From positions 248,001 through 312,000 of the forward strand of contig NZ_CP014754.1 of the NCBI RefSeq assembly GCF_001447155.2: a DNA stretch of 64,000 nt. The letters run 5' to 3'. The translations under genes were made by a program, and so were the position numbers. The notes under the pieces were generated by a model. The model saw only the letters and a list, made by a program, of their open reading frames with translations, did no database searches and was not told where the DNA came from. Origin of the DNA: Marinobacter sp. LQ44 (GTDB taxonomy: Bacteria; Pseudomonadota; Gammaproteobacteria; Pseudomonadales; Oleiphilaceae). This document shows, piece by piece, positions 9,557 through 21,923 of this stretch (its first letter is position 1; each line of letters opens with the position of its first letter).

Positions 9557-11418
9557 GCAATTTCCCGCAGGGTTTGCAGGAAGACCTCGCCATATTTCTC
9601 CAACTTGGCGGCCCCTACGCCGCTGACCTCTGCCAGTTGCTCCAGGGTTTCCGGGCGACGTTCCAGCATATCGAACAGGGTGGTGTCGTGGAAAATCACG
9701 TAAGGCGGCACGCCCTGTTTGTCTGCCAGTTCCTTCCGGCACGCCCGTAACGCATCCCAACCGGCCTGGTCGGTAATTTGCTCCCGTATTGCCGGGCCCG
9801 CACGTTTGCCAGCAATTCTGGCCGAAGAGGTTTTTTTGGCCACCGGGTCTTTGCGCAACTCGATAGCCTGTTCACCCTTCAGCAGCGGGCGACACTGCTC
9901 CGTCAGCTGTAAGGCACCATAGCCCTCCGGATCTGCCCGCAGGTAGCCGTTGGCAACCAGCTGGCGGAACACCGATTTCCACTCGTTAGCGGTGAGTTCG
10001 GTACCAATACCGTAGGTGGAAATGGCCTGATGGCCAGATTGAAGAATACGTTCGTTCTCGGAGCCACGCAGCACGTCAATCAGGTAGTTAACGCCAAAAC
10101 GCTGCCCGGTACGATACACGCAGGACAGCGCCTTTTGCACGGCCACCGTGCCATCCCAGGTCTCAGGGGGCGTGAGGCAGGTATCGCAATTACCACAGGG
10201 CTGCTCCAGTTCATCACCAAAATAACGCAACAGTACCTGGCGGCGGCAGCGGGTCACTTCGCAGAGGCCAAGCATGGCATCGAGCTTCTGGCGTTCTACC
10301 CGTTTAAACTGGTCGTTGCCCTGCGATGCCTCAAGCATCTGTCTCAACTTAATGACATCCTGCAGGCCGTAAACCATCCAGGCGGTGGACGGCTTACCGT
10401 CCCGGCCTGCACGGCCCGTTTCCTGGTAATAGGCCTCCAGGCTTTTGGGTAAGTCCAGATGGGCCACAAACCGAACGTCTGGTTTATCAATGCCCATCCC
10501 GAAAGCAATGGTCGCCACGATGACCACGCCGTCTTCGCGCAGGAACCGTTCCTGATGGCGGGCCCGGGCTGTGGCATCCAGCCCCGCATGGTAAGGCAGG
10601 GCGGTGTAGCCTTTGTCCGCCAGCATCCTGGCGGTGGCGTCTACTTTGTTGCGGGACAGGCAATAGACAATCCCGCAATCACCTTCATGTTCTGCTTTAA
10701 TAAAATCCAACAACTGCTTGTTTGCATTTGTTTTTGGTGTGATTCGATACTGAATGTTCGGGCGATCAAAGCCACTGACAAAGTGCCGGGCATTGGTCAG
10801 GGACAGGCGCTCGGCAATCTCTTTGCGGGTTCGTTCATCCGCCGTTGCAGTGAGTGCAATTCTTGGGATACCCGGAAACTCCCGGGCGAGCATGCTTAAC
10901 TGAAGATAGTCGGAACGGAAGTCATGGCCCCACTGGGATACACAGTGGGCTTCGTCAATGGCAAATAACGATAACGACGCGTTGTGCAGCAGGTCGATGG
11001 TGCGCGGCTGTATCAGCCTTTCCGGGGCGCAGTAGAGCAGATCAAGCTCGCCGGTCATCAATGCGTATTCGGTTGCTCGGGCATGCTCATAATCCATGGT
11101 GGAGTTGAGGAATGCCGCTCTCACACCGAGTTCCCGCAACGCAGCCACCTGATCCTGCATCAGTGCGATCAGGGGCGAAATAACAATGGCCGTGCCGGGG
11201 CGGACCAGCGCGGGCACCTGGTAACAGAGCGATTTACCACCGCCGGTGGGCATCAGAACCAGGGCATCGCCGCCATTCACGACTTCCTGAACGATTTCAC
11301 CCTGTAGCAGGCGGAAACTCTCATACCCGAAAACCTCATGCAGTACCTGCTCCGGGCTGCGGTTAGCGGAGGAAGGCGGTTCGCGGGTCAGTTGCTCGAA
11401 GTCCTGGTCCGGATACAT
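9547..11418 (-). CDS. recQ: ATP-dependent DNA helicase RecQ
   Basis: A 623-residue 3'-5' DNA helicase. The Walker A motif is in [19 protein letters not shown], the DEAH box is in [21 protein letters not shown] with the RecQ-specific aromatic-rich loop, and the helicase C-terminal motif VI is in [13 protein letters not shown] Zn-binding Cys cluster (CEVTRCRR through CGNCDTC) is followed by a winged helix (RQC) and a C-terminal HRDC domain ([17 protein letters not shown]). This is the full E. coli RecQ architecture. An upstream in-frame extension to 11586 lacks family similarity, so I start at the ATG giving [10 protein letters not shown]. Confidence 0.95.
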   Translation of the reverse strand: MYPDQDFEQLTREPPSSANRSPEQVLHEVFGYESFRLLQGEIVQEVVNGGDALVLMPTGGGKSLCYQVPALVRPGTAIVISPLIALMQDQVAALRELGVRAAFLNSTMDYEHARATEYALMTGELDLLYCAPERLIQPRTIDLLHNASLSLFAIDEAHCVSQWGHDFRSDYLQLSMLAREFPGIPRIALTATADERTRKEIAERLSLTNARHFVSGFDRPNIQYRITPKTNANKQLLDFIKAEHEGDCGIVYCLSRNKVDATARMLADKGYTALPYHAGLDATARARHQERFLREDGVVIVATIAFGMGIDKPDVRFVAHLDLPKSLEAYYQETGRAGRDGKPSTAWMVYGLQDVIKLRQMLEASQGNDQFKRVERQKLDAMLGLCEVTRCRRQVLLRYFGDELEQPCGNCDTCLTPPETWDGTVAVQKALSCVYRTGQRFGVNYLIDVLRGSENERILQSGHQAISTYGIGTELTANEWKSVFRQLVANGYLRADPEGYGALQLTEQCRPLLKGEQAIELRKDPVAKKTSSARIAGKRAGPAIREQITDQAGWDALRACRKELADKQGVPPYVIFHDTTLFDMLERRPETLEQLAEVSGVGAAKLEKYGEVFLQTLREIAQS

Positions 11419-11588
11419 GGTGCTTGTCAGCCTTTGGGCGGGTGAAGTCAGGGGCGGAATGATACCAGATACTGCCGCTGGATTGGTCAATACGCCTTTT
11501 GGGATGGAGGCAAAGCGACAAGAGAAAGGATACAATAGCGCCCCTTCAGAGACTGTGATTAACCATTTCGAAAAACAACAGGGCATGC

Positions 11589-12794
11589 ATGCAGGAATTT
11601 GACGCGATCCGACCCTATTCGGATGAAGAAACCGCCCCCGCGATTCAACGCCTGGTTAACGACTCGGATTTCCTGGATATGGTCGGCCGGTTCAAATCAC
11701 CGGTTGCGGCCAAGTGGGCGCCTGCCTTGCTGAGGGTATTTGTGAAGCGCTGGCTGGTTCGAAATTTCGGCCACTACCACCGGGTGGATGACCTGCAGGC
11801 TGGATTGTCGGGCTACGTGGGCGACCTGGTTGAAAGTACCACGTCCAGAGTGACCCACAGCGGTCTGGAAAACCTGAGCAAGAACACCGCGCACCTGTTT
11901 ATTTCCAACCACCGGGACATTGTTTTTGACCCGATGGTGGTGAACTATCTGCTGTTCCAGAACGGCTTCCACACCACCCGCATTGCCATCGGTGACAACC
12001 TGCTGGCAAACCGCGTGTTCGCGGAGATGATGCGGCTGAACAAGAGTTTTGTGGTGCGCCGAAACATGACCAGCCCCCGGGAAATGCGGGATGCCTATCT
12101 GACCCTCTCTGGCTTCATCAATCACAGCATTGATACCAACCACAGCATCTGGATTGCCCAGCGCGAAGGCCGCGCCAAAGACGGCATTGATGTGACAGAC
12201 CCGGCCATCATCAAGATGTTCTACATGAGCCGAAAAAAATCCGGACTGGAATTTGGCGAGGCCATGAATCGGCTGCACATCGTTCCGGTTTCCATCGCCT
12301 ATGAATACGACCCATGCGATGCGGACAAAGCCCGGGAACTGGAAGTACGCGCCCGGACGGGCAGCTACCGGAAAACAGAGGGTGAAGACACGAATCAGAT
12401 CATGAAAGGCCTGACCGGGTACAAGGGGCATGTTCACGTGCATTTCGGCGCGCCGATCACGGATGCGGAAGATAACCCTAAGGCGTTCGCGTCACGGATC
12501 GATCATGAAATGCATGCCAATTATCATCTGCACGCGTCTAATCTGGTGGCCTATCAGATGCGGGGTGTTCATCCTGAAGCCCACGAGACACCGGGCAGTG
12601 TGAGTGAGACCGTTGTGACGGCGGAAACCTGGTCACCGGCCGACCTGGAAGCTGCCAAGGCGGAAATGGAGCGGCGGCTTGAGGCGTGCGATGCGGCCAT
12701 CCGTCCATACCTGCTGGATATGTACGCCAACCCGGTGGTGAATGGCCTCGCCGCGAACAACATCGGCGAGGCGGTTCTATCGCCGGCGGAATGA
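11589..12794 (+). CDS. 1-acylglycerol-3-phosphate O-acyltransferase-like protein (PlsC/PlsB superfamily)
   Basis: The 401-residue protein contains the acyltransferase HxxxxD motif as NHRDIVFD, then NKSFVVRRN and [12 protein letters not shown], corresponding to motifs II-III of glycerophosphate acyltransferases, and [14 protein letters not shown] as motif IV. It probably transfers an acyl chain to a lysophospholipid or glycerol phosphate at the inner face of the membrane, although no obvious transmembrane span is present. The protein is longer than PlsC (~245 aa). It lies divergently from recQ and converges on glgP with a 1-bp gap. Its exact substrate is not evident. Confidence 0.8.
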   Translation: MQEFDAIRPYSDEETAPAIQRLVNDSDFLDMVGRFKSPVAAKWAPALLRVFVKRWLVRNFGHYHRVDDLQAGLSGYVGDLVESTTSRVTHSGLENLSKNTAHLFISNHRDIVFDPMVVNYLLFQNGFHTTRIAIGDNLLANRVFAEMMRLNKSFVVRRNMTSPREMRDAYLTLSGFINHSIDTNHSIWIAQREGRAKDGIDVTDPAIIKMFYMSRKKSGLEFGEAMNRLHIVPVSIAYEYDPCDADKARELEVRARTGSYRKTEGEDTNQIMKGLTGYKGHVHVHFGAPITDAEDNPKAFASRIDHEMHANYHLHASNLVAYQMRGVHPEAHETPGSVSETVVTAETWSPADLEAAKAEMERRLEACDAAIRPYLLDMYANPVVNGLAANNIGEAVLSPAE

Positions 12795-12795
12795 T

Positions 12796-15348
12796 TCACG
12801 CCCAGAGCATGGCGCCCATCTCCAGAGGATGGGTTAGGGCGTCATGGTGCGGGTACATACGCACTCTGAGGGTCTGCAGGCCTGGGTAGGGCGGCTGTAC
12901 CCGGGTTTTAAACAGAGTCTGGCCATCTTTTTCGCCACCCGGCTCCAGAATAAACCGATCTGGCCCGGGTTCAGCGTGAGTACCGGCACATTCCGGTGTG
13001 ACCAAGCATTCCACCCGAACGTCCCCGGGCGCCAGGCCATTCAGGCTAACGCCGATGCTCAGTTCCACGGATTCATCCCAGGCACACCGGTCCTCCACGC
13101 AGCCCCGGACGTGAATCGACACACCATCCCAGGCGGCCCTGACTCGTGCTTTCCATTCGGCCAGCTCGGTGGCCAGGTTAAAGCCATCGGCAGTCAGGCG
13201 TTTACCTTGCGCTGTGGCGGGCTGGTAATAGTTGCGAACGTAGTCCATCACCATGCGCTGGGCGTTGAATCTCGGCGTGATGGTCTTCATGGAGGCTTTT
13301 GAGCGGGTTACCCAGCCTTTCGAATAGCCTTGTGACGCACGGTTGTAGTAGAGCGGGATGATGTCCTGCTCCAGCAGATCGAGCAGGTCCCTGGCTTCTT
13401 CCCGATTACGAAACTCCTGGTCCAGCCCGGTATCCCTTGGGGTAATCGCCCAGCCATTGGTTTTGTCATAACCCTCGCCCCACCAGCCGTCCAGAACACT
13501 GAGGTTGAGGGCACCATTCAGCGCGGCTTTTTCTCCGGAGGTGCCGCTGGCCTCTTTCGGATACTCGGGCGTGTTCAACCAGACATCCACGCCGCTGAGC
13601 AGCCGTCGGGCCATGGCCTGGTCATAGTTTTCCAGCAGGATGATGTGGCCCATCAGGGAGGGCTGCATGGATAGCCCATGGATGACCTTGATCAGTTGCT
13701 GGCCGGGTTGGTCCTGGGGATGGGCCTTGCCCGCGAACACCAGTACCACGGGGTGATCTGGATTGGTCAGCAGTCGTTCCAGCCTGGCCAGGTCGGAGAA
13801 GATCAGGGTGGCCCGTTTGTACGTGGCGAAGCGCCTGGCAAAGCCGATAACCAGGGCGTCTTTTTCAGGCGAGGCCAGCTGCCGGGCCATGCGCTCGGTC
13901 ACCGAATGCCCGGTGCCGTTTCGTTTGTGCTGGCGCTTGAGCCGGCGCACGGTGTATTCGGCCATCTGTTGTTTAAGCGCCTTGTGAACGCTCCAGTAGT
14001 GATAGTCCGGAATCTTGTCGATGAAGTGCCAGAAGTCCGGGTTCAGCAATTCGCTCTTCCAGGTTGGGGCGTGCATGTCGAACAGGCTCGCCCACTCCGG
14101 AGCCAGGAAGGTTGGTACATGCACGCCATTGGTGATGTACTGGATTGGGTTGTCCCTGGCTGGCACCTGGGGCCAGATATCCCCCTCCATCTCCGAGGCC
14201 ACCCCGCCGTGAATGCGACTGACACCATTGTGAAAGCGGGAGCCACGCAGCCCCAGACTGGTCATGTTGAAGCTGTCGTCGCCATTTTTTGAGCCCAGCG
14301 CAAACACTTCTGCAAAGTCCAGCCCTGACTCCTCTAGATAGGCCCCAAGATGATGGGCAACCAGATCCCGCGGGAAAATGTCGTGGCCAGCGGGTACGGG
14401 TGTATGGGTGGTGAACAGGGTTGACCCTGCAACGGCTTCCAACGCCGCACTGAATGGCAGACCTTCCGCCATGGCCATACGGCACCGTTCAAGAATCTGG
14501 AACGCGGCGTGGCCTTCGTTGATGTGCCAGGCTGTCGGTTTGATTCCGAGTTCAGATAGCACCCGCACACCACCGATCCCGAGCAGCATCTCCTGACTTA
14601 CGCGTGTGCTGAAGTCGCCACCGTAAAGCTGCAGCGTCAGCGCCTGGTCGTCTGCGTTGTTTTCCGGCGTGTTGGAATCCAACAGGTACAGGCGAATATG
14701 CCCGACCCGCGCCATCCAGACTTTGGCGTGGACATCGCGGCCAGGGAAGGGCACGGACACCGTCAGCTGTTTTCCGTTTCCTTCCACCGGGGTAATGGGC
14801 AATTCATCGCTGGAATGGCTCTGATAGCGCGCGATTTGTTGACCCTGGGCATCAATGGTCTGGATGAAGTAACCTTGCTGATACAGCAACCCGACGGCCA
14901 CGAACGGCAGCCCCAGATCACTGGCAGCCTTGCAGTGATCGCCGGCCAGAATGCCGAGCCCGCCGGAATAGATGGGAAAGCTTTCATGGAAGCCAAACTC
15001 TGCGCAGAAATAGGCCACCAGGCTGGTCTCTGGGTCGAGTGACTCCAGAACACCGGCCCCGGGCTCGGATTCAAGGTAGGCATCGTAACTGGACAGCACC
15101 CGGCGGTATTCCGCCATGAAGGCTCGATCTTCTGATGCCTCATTCAGCCGGGTCTGAGACACCCGGCGGAGGAACAGTTTCGGGTTGTGCTCAACCTTTT
15201 GCCACAATCGAAGATCGATACGGGCGAAGAGGCTACGTACCCCATGGTCCCAGCTATAGAACAGATCGTTAGCCAGAACCTCAAGCCCTTCAATAGCCTC
15301 CGGAATATGGGGGCGGGCTTCCAGCCGGAACTCCGTTGCCTTGTGCAT
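12796..15348 (-). CDS. glgP: Alpha-glucan phosphorylase, first copy
   Basis: An 850-residue GT35 enzyme of the short alpha-glucan phosphorylase type (TIGR02094). It releases glucose-1-phosphate from glycogen or maltodextrin using pyridoxal phosphate. An early FCAEFGFHESFPIYSGGLG glucan-binding segment and the PLP signature EASGTSGEKAALNG (PLP Lys within GEK) can be seen. The usual Met before that Lys is Glu here. The start at 15348 is preferred because GGAGG lies 8 nt upstream; an ATG six bases earlier lies too close to it. It is the last gene of the leftward glgB-glgA-glgP block, 33 bp after glgA. A second phosphorylase is present at 24.7 kb. Confidence 0.93.
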   Translation of the reverse strand: MHKATEFRLEARPHIPEAIEGLEVLANDLFYSWDHGVRSLFARIDLRLWQKVEHNPKLFLRRVSQTRLNEASEDRAFMAEYRRVLSSYDAYLESEPGAGVLESLDPETSLVAYFCAEFGFHESFPIYSGGLGILAGDHCKAASDLGLPFVAVGLLYQQGYFIQTIDAQGQQIARYQSHSSDELPITPVEGNGKQLTVSVPFPGRDVHAKVWMARVGHIRLYLLDSNTPENNADDQALTLQLYGGDFSTRVSQEMLLGIGGVRVLSELGIKPTAWHINEGHAAFQILERCRMAMAEGLPFSAALEAVAGSTLFTTHTPVPAGHDIFPRDLVAHHLGAYLEESGLDFAEVFALGSKNGDDSFNMTSLGLRGSRFHNGVSRIHGGVASEMEGDIWPQVPARDNPIQYITNGVHVPTFLAPEWASLFDMHAPTWKSELLNPDFWHFIDKIPDYHYWSVHKALKQQMAEYTVRRLKRQHKRNGTGHSVTERMARQLASPEKDALVIGFARRFATYKRATLIFSDLARLERLLTNPDHPVVLVFAGKAHPQDQPGQQLIKVIHGLSMQPSLMGHIILLENYDQAMARRLLSGVDVWLNTPEYPKEASGTSGEKAALNGALNLSVLDGWWGEGYDKTNGWAITPRDTGLDQEFRNREEARDLLDLLEQDIIPLYYNRASQGYSKGWVTRSKASMKTITPRFNAQRMVMDYVRNYYQPATAQGKRLTADGFNLATELAEWKARVRAAWDGVSIHVRGCVEDRCAWDESVELSIGVSLNGLAPGDVRVECLVTPECAGTHAEPGPDRFILEPGGEKDGQTLFKTRVQPPYPGLQTLRVRMYPHHDALTHPLEMGAMLWA

Positions 15349-15381
15349 GATCATGACCTCCTTGCGGCCACTGGCACTGTC

Positions 15382-16848
15382 TCAGTCGTCGTGTATCCGG
15401 CCATTGCCGGTCAACAGGTTCTGATAGAGCGTTGCGTAATCCCTGGCGCGCTGTTTCCAGGAATAATCTGCGCTCATTCCGTTTTCCTGCAGTCGCCGCC
15501 ATGTCTTCCGGGTGCCAATAGCCTGCAGGGCGCGCTCGATCGCCTGGAATAGCGCATCGGGAGTGGGCTCCCGGAACACGAAACCATTGGCTTGATCGGC
15601 AGTGACTTCTGTCGGGTCGAATACGGTGTCGTTCAGGCCGCCTACGCCGTGGACGACCGGCACGGTGCCATAGCGAAGGCTATACATCTGGTTCAGCCCA
15701 CAGGGCTCGAAGCGTGATGGCATGAGAAACAGGTCTGCACCGGCGGTAATGCGGTGAGCCAGGCCCTCGTTGTAGCCCAAGGTCAATGACAGCTGCCCGG
15801 GCCATGCCCTTGCCAGTTCCTGCAGCCGCACCTGGTAGTGGCTTTGGCCCGACCCCAGGATGGCAAACTGGCAGCCGCGTTCCAGCAAGGGCACCATAAC
15901 GGCTAACAGCCAATCGAGCCCTTTTTGTTCCACCAAACGACCTACAAAACCAAACAGTGGAGCACTGCTGGCCTCAAGCTTGAGCTCCTGGGCCAAGCGC
16001 GCCTTGCACTGTTCTTTGTTTTTCAGGTGGCCGGGGCCGTAATGAAAGTCCAACCATTGGTCCTGTTCCGGGTCCCAGGCGCGGGTGTCAATGCCATTAA
16101 GAATGCCGTGCAGGTGCCGGGAACGATGGCGCAGTAGGCCATCGAGTCCGTAGCCAAACCACGGTGTCTGAATTTCCTCGGCATAGCCGGGACTGACCGT
16201 GGTGATGACGTCACTGAACACCAGGCCGCCTTTGATGAACGATAGCTGGCCGTGGAATTCAAGCAGCTCCAGGCGCCAGAGAAAATCCGGCAGGCCCAGG
16301 GCCCGATAGGTTTCATGACTGAACAGCCCCTGATAAGCCAAGTTATGAATAGTGAACACGCTCTTGGGCGGGTGTTGGGCGTTCTCCAGAAACACTGGGA
16401 TCAACCCTGCTTGCCAATCGTTGCAATGCACTATATCGGGTTGCCAGGACAGCCCGAGCTGTCCCAATGCCATCATGGCACCTATTCGGCCAAACAGATG
16501 AAAACGGTGGGCGTTATCCCACCAGTCTTCTCCATCATCGTTCTGGTAGGGGCTGTCTCCGGGGCGATCAAACAGCGCGGGGCAGTCCACCAACCACAGG
16601 CTGACCGCTGTTCCTGGCAAACGTGTTTGCCACAAGGCAACATCGTACTGACCACAGCGAAAACGGGCTTTTCGGCGCGAACCGGCCTCCCGGGCCGCTT
16701 TCAGCGCTACCGGATAACCCGGCAACAGTATCTGGCAGTCATATCCGAGCTTGCACAAAGCCTCCGGAAGGCTTGCGGAAACATCCGCCAAACCACCGGT
16801 TTTCACCAGGGGATAGACTTCGCTGGTAGCGAACAGGATTCGGGTCAT
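15382..16848 (-). CDS. glgA: Glycogen synthase (ADP-glucose type)
   Basis: A 488-residue GT5 enzyme that extends alpha-1,4-glucan from ADP-glucose. It begins [20 protein letters not shown], with the KTGGL ADP-glucose-binding motif, and carries [15 protein letters not shown] in the N-domain and [20 protein letters not shown] with the catalytic Glu in the C-domain. The length matches bacterial GlgA. An upstream extension to 16920 lies inside glgB and is not used. The start overlaps the glgB stop as ATGA, so the two are translationally coupled. Confidence 0.96.
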   Translation of the reverse strand: MTRILFATSEVYPLVKTGGLADVSASLPEALCKLGYDCQILLPGYPVALKAAREAGSRRKARFRCGQYDVALWQTRLPGTAVSLWLVDCPALFDRPGDSPYQNDDGEDWWDNAHRFHLFGRIGAMMALGQLGLSWQPDIVHCNDWQAGLIPVFLENAQHPPKSVFTIHNLAYQGLFSHETYRALGLPDFLWRLELLEFHGQLSFIKGGLVFSDVITTVSPGYAEEIQTPWFGYGLDGLLRHRSRHLHGILNGIDTRAWDPEQDQWLDFHYGPGHLKNKEQCKARLAQELKLEASSAPLFGFVGRLVEQKGLDWLLAVMVPLLERGCQFAILGSGQSHYQVRLQELARAWPGQLSLTLGYNEGLAHRITAGADLFLMPSRFEPCGLNQMYSLRYGTVPVVHGVGGLNDTVFDPTEVTADQANGFVFREPTPDALFQAIERALQAIGTRKTWRRLQENGMSADYSWKQRARDYATLYQNLLTGNGRIHDD

Positions 16849-18779
16849 GGTTCGGCCCTCAGAATGACCAGACCCAGCGGAGGCAGGGTGATCTCCAGTG
16901 AGCACGGGCGTGCCATCCACGGCTGGTCATCAGCATGCAAGGGCAGGGGATTGCCAAGATTGCTGCCGCCATAATACGTAGAGTCGGAATTAAAGATTTC
17001 CTGCCAGCATCCGCCGTTGGGAACTCCAATGCGGTAATGGTGCCGCGGGATTGGGGTGAAGTTGACGATCACAACCAGAACCTGCCCCTGCTGGCCACCC
17101 CGGCGTAAATAACTGATCACCGATTGCGGCGAGTCGTGGCAGTCAATCCACTCGAACCCCGAGCTGGTGAAGTTGCGGCCATGCAGAGCCGGCTCCCGGC
17201 GATACAAACCGTTCAGATCCTGAACCAGCGTTTGTATGCCCCGATGCCCTTCGTGTTCAAGCAGGTGCCAGTCCAGTTCCCGCTTCTCGCTCCACTCACG
17301 GCGCTGTCCAAACTCCCCGCCCATGAACAGTAATTTGGCGCCGGGGTAGGTGTACATGTAGCTGAACAACAACCGGAGTGAGGCCCGCTGCTGCCATTCA
17401 TCGCCCGGCATTTTCTGGATCAGGCTGGATTTGCCGTGGACCACTTCATCATGGGACAGGGGTAGCAGGAAGTTCTCGGAGAACGCATAGAGCAGGCCGA
17501 ACGTGAGTTTTTCGTGGTGATACTGTCGGTACACCGGATCTTGCTGGAAGTAACGCAGGGTGTCGTGCATCCAGCCCATGTTCCACTTCAGGTTGAAACC
17601 CAGCCCGCCAATTTCCGGCGGCCGCGTTACTCTGGGCCAGGAGGTGGATTCCTCCGCCATCATCAGGGTACCGGGGAAGCGGCTTTGGCACACCCGGTTG
17701 AGATCCTTCAAAAATTCGATGGCTTCGAGATTCTCGTGGCCGCCATAGTCGTTGGGCAGCCACTCACCTTCCTCGCGGGAATAGTTCAGGTACAGCATGG
17801 AGGCGACGGCATCCACCCGCAACCCGTCCAGGTGAAAGGCGTCTAGCCAGAACAACGCGCTCCCAATCAGGAAATTACGGACTTCGTGGCGGCCGTAATT
17901 GTAGATCAGAGTACCCCAATCCTGGTGCCGGCCACGGCGTGGGTCTTCATGTTCGTAAAGTGCGGTGCCATCGAAGCGGGCGAGGGCGTAATCATCGTCG
18001 GGAAAATGCCCGGGCACCCAGTCCAGTATCACGCCTATGTTGTTCTGGTGACACTGGTCTATCAGGTAACGCAGATCGTCCGGGCTCCCGTACCGGCAGG
18101 TCGGGGCGTAATAACCGGTGGTCTGGTATCCCCAGGATTCGTCCAGTGGGTGCTCGGTAATCGGCAATAATTCGATGTGGGTGAAACCGGTCTCCAGAAC
18201 ATAGGGGATAAGTTGCTCTGCCAGCTCCCGATAGGTCAGCCAGCGGCCAGAGCCATGATGGCGCCAGGAGCCAGGGTGTACCTCGTAGATACAGATGGGG
18301 CGATGCTGCCAGTCGAACCGACTCCGATTATCCTGCCAGTCACCATCGCACCATGGATAGCGACCACGTTCGGTGACCACCGCCGCGTTGGAAGGCCGAA
18401 GCTCGAACGCCTGGCCGTAGGGATCGGTTTTGATCACCTCGCCCCGAGCAGTTCTGATGGCGAACTTGTACAGGGCTCCGGGTCGTATTCCCGGCACAAA
18501 CAGTGACCAGACACCATAGCCGTCGTTTGGCTGCATCACATGTTGGTTGGCATCCCAGTTATTGAAATCGCCGACCACACTGACTGAGCGTGCATTAGGG
18601 GCCCAGACTGCAAAGCGCACACCTTCTTTGCCGCGAACAGTGATGGGGTGGGCTCCCAGCACGTTGTAGATGTGCCAATGGCGGCCTTCGGCAAACAGGT
18701 GGAGATCAAACTCGCTCAGGGCAGGGCTTTCCATAGACCTCGGGTTCCCGATCAGAATGGCAGTGTGCTTCAGCACCAT
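16845..18779 (-). CDS. glgB: 1,4-alpha-glucan branching enzyme
   Basis: A 644-residue GH13 enzyme that makes alpha-1,6 branches. The order is a CBM48 domain ([20 protein letters not shown]) and the catalytic barrel, with [16 protein letters not shown] (nucleophile Asp), [13 protein letters not shown] (acid/base Glu) and [12 protein letters not shown] (transition-state Asp), and a C-terminal beta domain. The first GH13 N-terminal module of long GlgB proteins is short or absent. The start is 18779 or an ATG at 18734. Neither has a strong ribosome-binding site. It is the first gene of the leftward block, with glgC divergent 161 bp away. Confidence 0.96.
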   Translation of the reverse strand: MVLKHTAILIGNPRSMESPALSEFDLHLFAEGRHWHIYNVLGAHPITVRGKEGVRFAVWAPNARSVSVVGDFNNWDANQHVMQPNDGYGVWSLFVPGIRPGALYKFAIRTARGEVIKTDPYGQAFELRPSNAAVVTERGRYPWCDGDWQDNRSRFDWQHRPICIYEVHPGSWRHHGSGRWLTYRELAEQLIPYVLETGFTHIELLPITEHPLDESWGYQTTGYYAPTCRYGSPDDLRYLIDQCHQNNIGVILDWVPGHFPDDDYALARFDGTALYEHEDPRRGRHQDWGTLIYNYGRHEVRNFLIGSALFWLDAFHLDGLRVDAVASMLYLNYSREEGEWLPNDYGGHENLEAIEFLKDLNRVCQSRFPGTLMMAEESTSWPRVTRPPEIGGLGFNLKWNMGWMHDTLRYFQQDPVYRQYHHEKLTFGLLYAFSENFLLPLSHDEVVHGKSSLIQKMPGDEWQQRASLRLLFSYMYTYPGAKLLFMGGEFGQRREWSEKRELDWHLLEHEGHRGIQTLVQDLNGLYRREPALHGRNFTSSGFEWIDCHDSPQSVISYLRRGGQQGQVLVVIVNFTPIPRHHYRIGVPNGGCWQEIFNSDSTYYGGSNLGNPLPLHADDQPWMARPCSLEITLPPLGLVILRAEP

Positions 18780-18940
18780 TGAACGCCGTCGCGCCTGTAT
18801 AAAAAATGACCCAAGACAATCTTACGTCATAATCTCGTGCTAGTGTTCTAATATTAGTATCGGTGTCAAATTGATGTCGTTTCCCCCTGCATCTTTAGCA
18901 ACGGGGGCGGAAGACCTCACAGGTTTTCAGGGAAGGTGTC

Positions 18941-20206
18941 ATGCATACAGCGAAGCGTTTTGTCAGCCGCCTCACGCGGCAAACCCTCGCCCTCGTGCTT
19001 GCCGGTGGGCGAGGTTCCCGGCTCCATGATCTCACCAAGTGGCGCGCCAAGCCGGCGGTGCCCTTCGGTGGAAAATTCCGGATTATTGATTTCCCGCTGT
19101 CTAACTGCATTAACTCCGGGATATCCCAGGTGGGTGTGATTACCCAGTACAAATCCCACTCCCTGATTCGCCATATCCAGCGGGGGTGGGGCTTCATGCG
19201 TGGCGAACTCGACGAATTTGTTGAATTGCTGCCAGCTCAACAGCGCATAGAAACCTCCTGGTACGAAGGAACTGCAGATGCCGTGCTGCAGAACCTCGAT
19301 ATCATTCGCAGCCATGAGCCAGAGTATGTGCTGATCCTTGCTGGCGACCACGTTTACAAAATGGACTACGGCACGATGCTGGCCGCCCACGTAGAGAAAG
19401 AGGCGGACATTACCGTCGGCTGTATCGAGGTGCCGATAGAGGACGCCTCGGCCTTCGGCGTTATGTCAGTGGACGATGAGTTCCGGATTACCGAGTTCGA
19501 GGAGAAGCCAGCGGCGCCGAAAGCCCTGCCCGGACAACCCGGAAAGGCACTTGCCTCGATGGGCATCTACGTGTTCAGCACCAAGATTCTCTTCGACGAA
19601 TTACTCAGGGATCATCAACTTAACAGTGATTCTTCACATGATTTTGGTAAAGACATCATTCCCTCGGTCATCCGGCGACTCCGGGTATGTGCCTTCCCGT
19701 TCCGGGACCCGGTCAACAAAAAACCGGCCTATTGGCGTGACGTAGGCACCATCGATTCACTCTGGCAAGCAAACCTTGAACTGATTGACGTCAGCCCTGA
19801 ACTGAATCTGTACGATGCCCACTGGCCGATCTGGACCTATCAGGAGCAGCTCCCGCCTGCCAAGTTCATATTCGACGATGAGGACCGCCGGGGAACCGCC
19901 GTAGATTCCATGGTCGCCGGCGGCTGCATTGTATCGGGGGCCCGAATTCGCCACTCGTTGCTGTTTTCGCAGGTACGGGTACATTCGTTCACTACCATTG
20001 ATGATTCGGTGATCTTTCCGGATGTGGATGTCGGCCGCAACTGCCATATTCGTAAAGCAGTCATTGACCGGGGATGCAGAATCCCGGACGGCACCCGCAT
20101 CGGATTTGACAAGAAAGCAGACGAAAACCGTTTCCATGTCTCGCCCAAAGGCGTTGTTCTGATCACCCCCGAAATGCTCGGGCAGGATTACCCCCATGGA
20201 CTCTGA
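18941..20206 (+). CDS. glgC: Glucose-1-phosphate adenylyltransferase
   Basis: A 421-residue enzyme that makes ADP-glucose from ATP and glucose-1-phosphate, the committed and usually allosteric step of glycogen synthesis. The nucleotidyltransferase start [20 protein letters not shown] contains the GGxGxRL loop. [20 protein letters not shown] and the substrate-binding [17 protein letters not shown] follow, with a C-terminal left-handed beta-helix. A ribosome-binding site (GGGAAGG) lies 6-7 nt before the ATG. The gene opens the rightward glycogen block and overlaps the GH57 gene by 11 bp. Confidence 0.96.
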   Translation: MHTAKRFVSRLTRQTLALVLAGGRGSRLHDLTKWRAKPAVPFGGKFRIIDFPLSNCINSGISQVGVITQYKSHSLIRHIQRGWGFMRGELDEFVELLPAQQRIETSWYEGTADAVLQNLDIIRSHEPEYVLILAGDHVYKMDYGTMLAAHVEKEADITVGCIEVPIEDASAFGVMSVDDEFRITEFEEKPAAPKALPGQPGKALASMGIYVFSTKILFDELLRDHQLNSDSSHDFGKDIIPSVIRRLRVCAFPFRDPVNKKPAYWRDVGTIDSLWQANLELIDVSPELNLYDAHWPIWTYQEQLPPAKFIFDDEDRRGTAVDSMVAGGCIVSGARIRHSLLFSQVRVHSFTTIDDSVIFPDVDVGRNCHIRKAVIDRGCRIPDGTRIGFDKKADENRFHVSPKGVVLITPEMLGQDYPHGL

Positions 20207-21923
20207 CCAACGCACACCGGTTGTCCTTTGCTGGCACATGCACCAGCCCGTCTATCAGGACCAGCACACAGGCGAATTCCTGTTTCCCTGGGTTTATCTG
20301 CATTGCATTAAGGATTATGTCGATATGGCCGCGCACCTGGAGGCTCACCCGGAGGCCAGGGCCGTGGTCAATTTTGCTCCGGTTCTGCTGGAACAGATTG
20401 AAGAATATCTGCTGCAGATTGAGCGCTGGAGACACAAAGGCACGCCTGTTGGCGACCCGGTGTTGGCAGCCATGGTGTCTGATTCGTTGCCTGAACCGGG
20501 CTCTCCTGGCTTTCTGGAACTGATGGAAAAATGCCTGAGAGCCAACGAAAACCGCATCATTAAGCGGTTCGCGCCCTATCAGCGGCTTTCGGAGCTCGCC
20601 CGCTTCTACCGCACCCGACCGGATCTCCAGCGTTACATCTCACCGCAATTTCTGGCCGACCTGCTGGTTTGGTACCACCTTGGCTGGATGGGAGAAACGG
20701 TGCGCCGTAAACACCCCGTGATTCAGGCGTTGCAGGAAAAAAGCCATCATTTCAGCATGGAAGACCGAACCGCGTTATTAGACGTCATCGCAGACCTGAT
20801 GGCTGGCCTCGGCCCCAGGTATCGCCATCTGTCCCAAACCGGACAGGCAGAGCTCGCCATGAGCCCCTGGGCACACCCTATCGTACCGCTGTTACTGGAT
20901 TTCGGTTCCGCCAGGGAGGCAATGCCCGATATCGGCATGCCGGAACACGCCCTCTATCCTGGCGGCAAGGAACGGGCGGACTGGCACATTCATATGGGGC
21001 AGCAGGTATTTCAGCGGTTCTTTGGTGAGTTGGCCACAGGCTGCTGGGCGTCTGAAGGCGGCTTGAGCCAGAATACGCTGGCATTGCTCGGGGAACACGG
21101 CTTTAAGTGGACGGCGAGCGGCGATTCCGTGGGCCACAATAGCTTACGCCTGGCCACGGAGCAGGGAACCCTCAAGAAAGAGCCACCGATTCACCGCCCC
21201 TTCCGGTTTTCGGAACTGCCAATCACCGTGTTTTTCCGGGATGACGGCCTATCTGACCTAATCGGCTTCAACTACGCAGACTGGCATGCGGAAGATGCCG
21301 TTGGTGACCTTGTGCACCACATGGAGAATATTGCCAGCAACAGCGAGCCAGGGCAGCGCCCGGTCATTTCCGTGATTCTGGACGGTGAGAATGCGTGGGA
21401 GTACTACCCGGAGAACGGCTACTACTTTCTGGATGCGTTGTATCGGGTACTGAAAAACCACAAGACCCTGCGGCTGACCACCTACCAGACATTGCTGAGC
21501 GAGCCCGTTTGCGACCCGGTGAAGTTGCCACACCTTGTCGCCGGAAGCTGGATTTACGGCACCTTCTCAACCTGGATTGGCGACCCGGACAAAAACCGCG
21601 CTTGGGATCTACTTTGCGAGGCCAAGCAGCACTTTGATCGTGTTATGGACAACGGCAGCCTGACTGTCGAACAGAAAGAAAAAGCGAGTAACCAACTTGG
21701 CGTTTGCGAGGGGTCGGACTGGTTCTGGTGGTTTGGTGACTACAACCCGGCACCGGAGGTGCGTGATTTTGAGCACCTTTATCGCCGGCATCTGACCAAC
21801 CTTTACGACGACATTGGCTACCCGCCGCCTGCTCGCCTGTTCCAGCCACTCAGTCAGGGCGGGGGAGAGCCTGCCCGCGGTGGCGCCATGCGACCAGGAC
21901 ATGAGGCTGGGGGGCAGGAATGA
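20196..21923 (+). CDS. Glycoside hydrolase family 57 alpha-glucan-acting enzyme
   Basis: A 575-residue GH57 protein. The five-motif pattern is visible: HMHQP (14-18), a [10 protein letters not shown] motif with the expected catalytic Glu, and [18 protein letters not shown] with the catalytic Asp. GH57 enzymes act on alpha-1,4-glucans as amylases, glucanotransferases or branching enzymes. Because GlgB (GH13) is also present, this one more likely trims or rearranges maltodextrins, but the specificity cannot be read from sequence. It overlaps glgC by 11 bp and malQ by 4 bp, so it is firmly part of the glycogen operon. No signal peptide is seen, so it acts in the cytoplasm. Confidence 0.88.
   Translation: MDSDQRTPVVLCWHMHQPVYQDQHTGEFLFPWVYLHCIKDYVDMAAHLEAHPEARAVVNFAPVLLEQIEEYLLQIERWRHKGTPVGDPVLAAMVSDSLPEPGSPGFLELMEKCLRANENRIIKRFAPYQRLSELARFYRTRPDLQRYISPQFLADLLVWYHLGWMGETVRRKHPVIQALQEKSHHFSMEDRTALLDVIADLMAGLGPRYRHLSQTGQAELAMSPWAHPIVPLLLDFGSAREAMPDIGMPEHALYPGGKERADWHIHMGQQVFQRFFGELATGCWASEGGLSQNTLALLGEHGFKWTASGDSVGHNSLRLATEQGTLKKEPPIHRPFRFSELPITVFFRDDGLSDLIGFNYADWHAEDAVGDLVHHMENIASNSEPGQRPVISVILDGENAWEYYPENGYYFLDALYRVLKNHKTLRLTTYQTLLSEPVCDPVKLPHLVAGSWIYGTFSTWIGDPDKNRAWDLLCEAKQHFDRVMDNGSLTVEQKEKASNQLGVCEGSDWFWWFGDYNPAPEVRDFEHLYRRHLTNLYDDIGYPPPARLFQPLSQGGGEPARGGAMRPGHEAGGQE

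Noticed and set aside
18780..18940. A riboswitch or attenuator in the glgB-glgC divergent region
   Set aside because: A CCCC...GGGGG pairing near 18880-18910 is visible, but there is no known glycogen-linked RNA element and no clear alternative structure.
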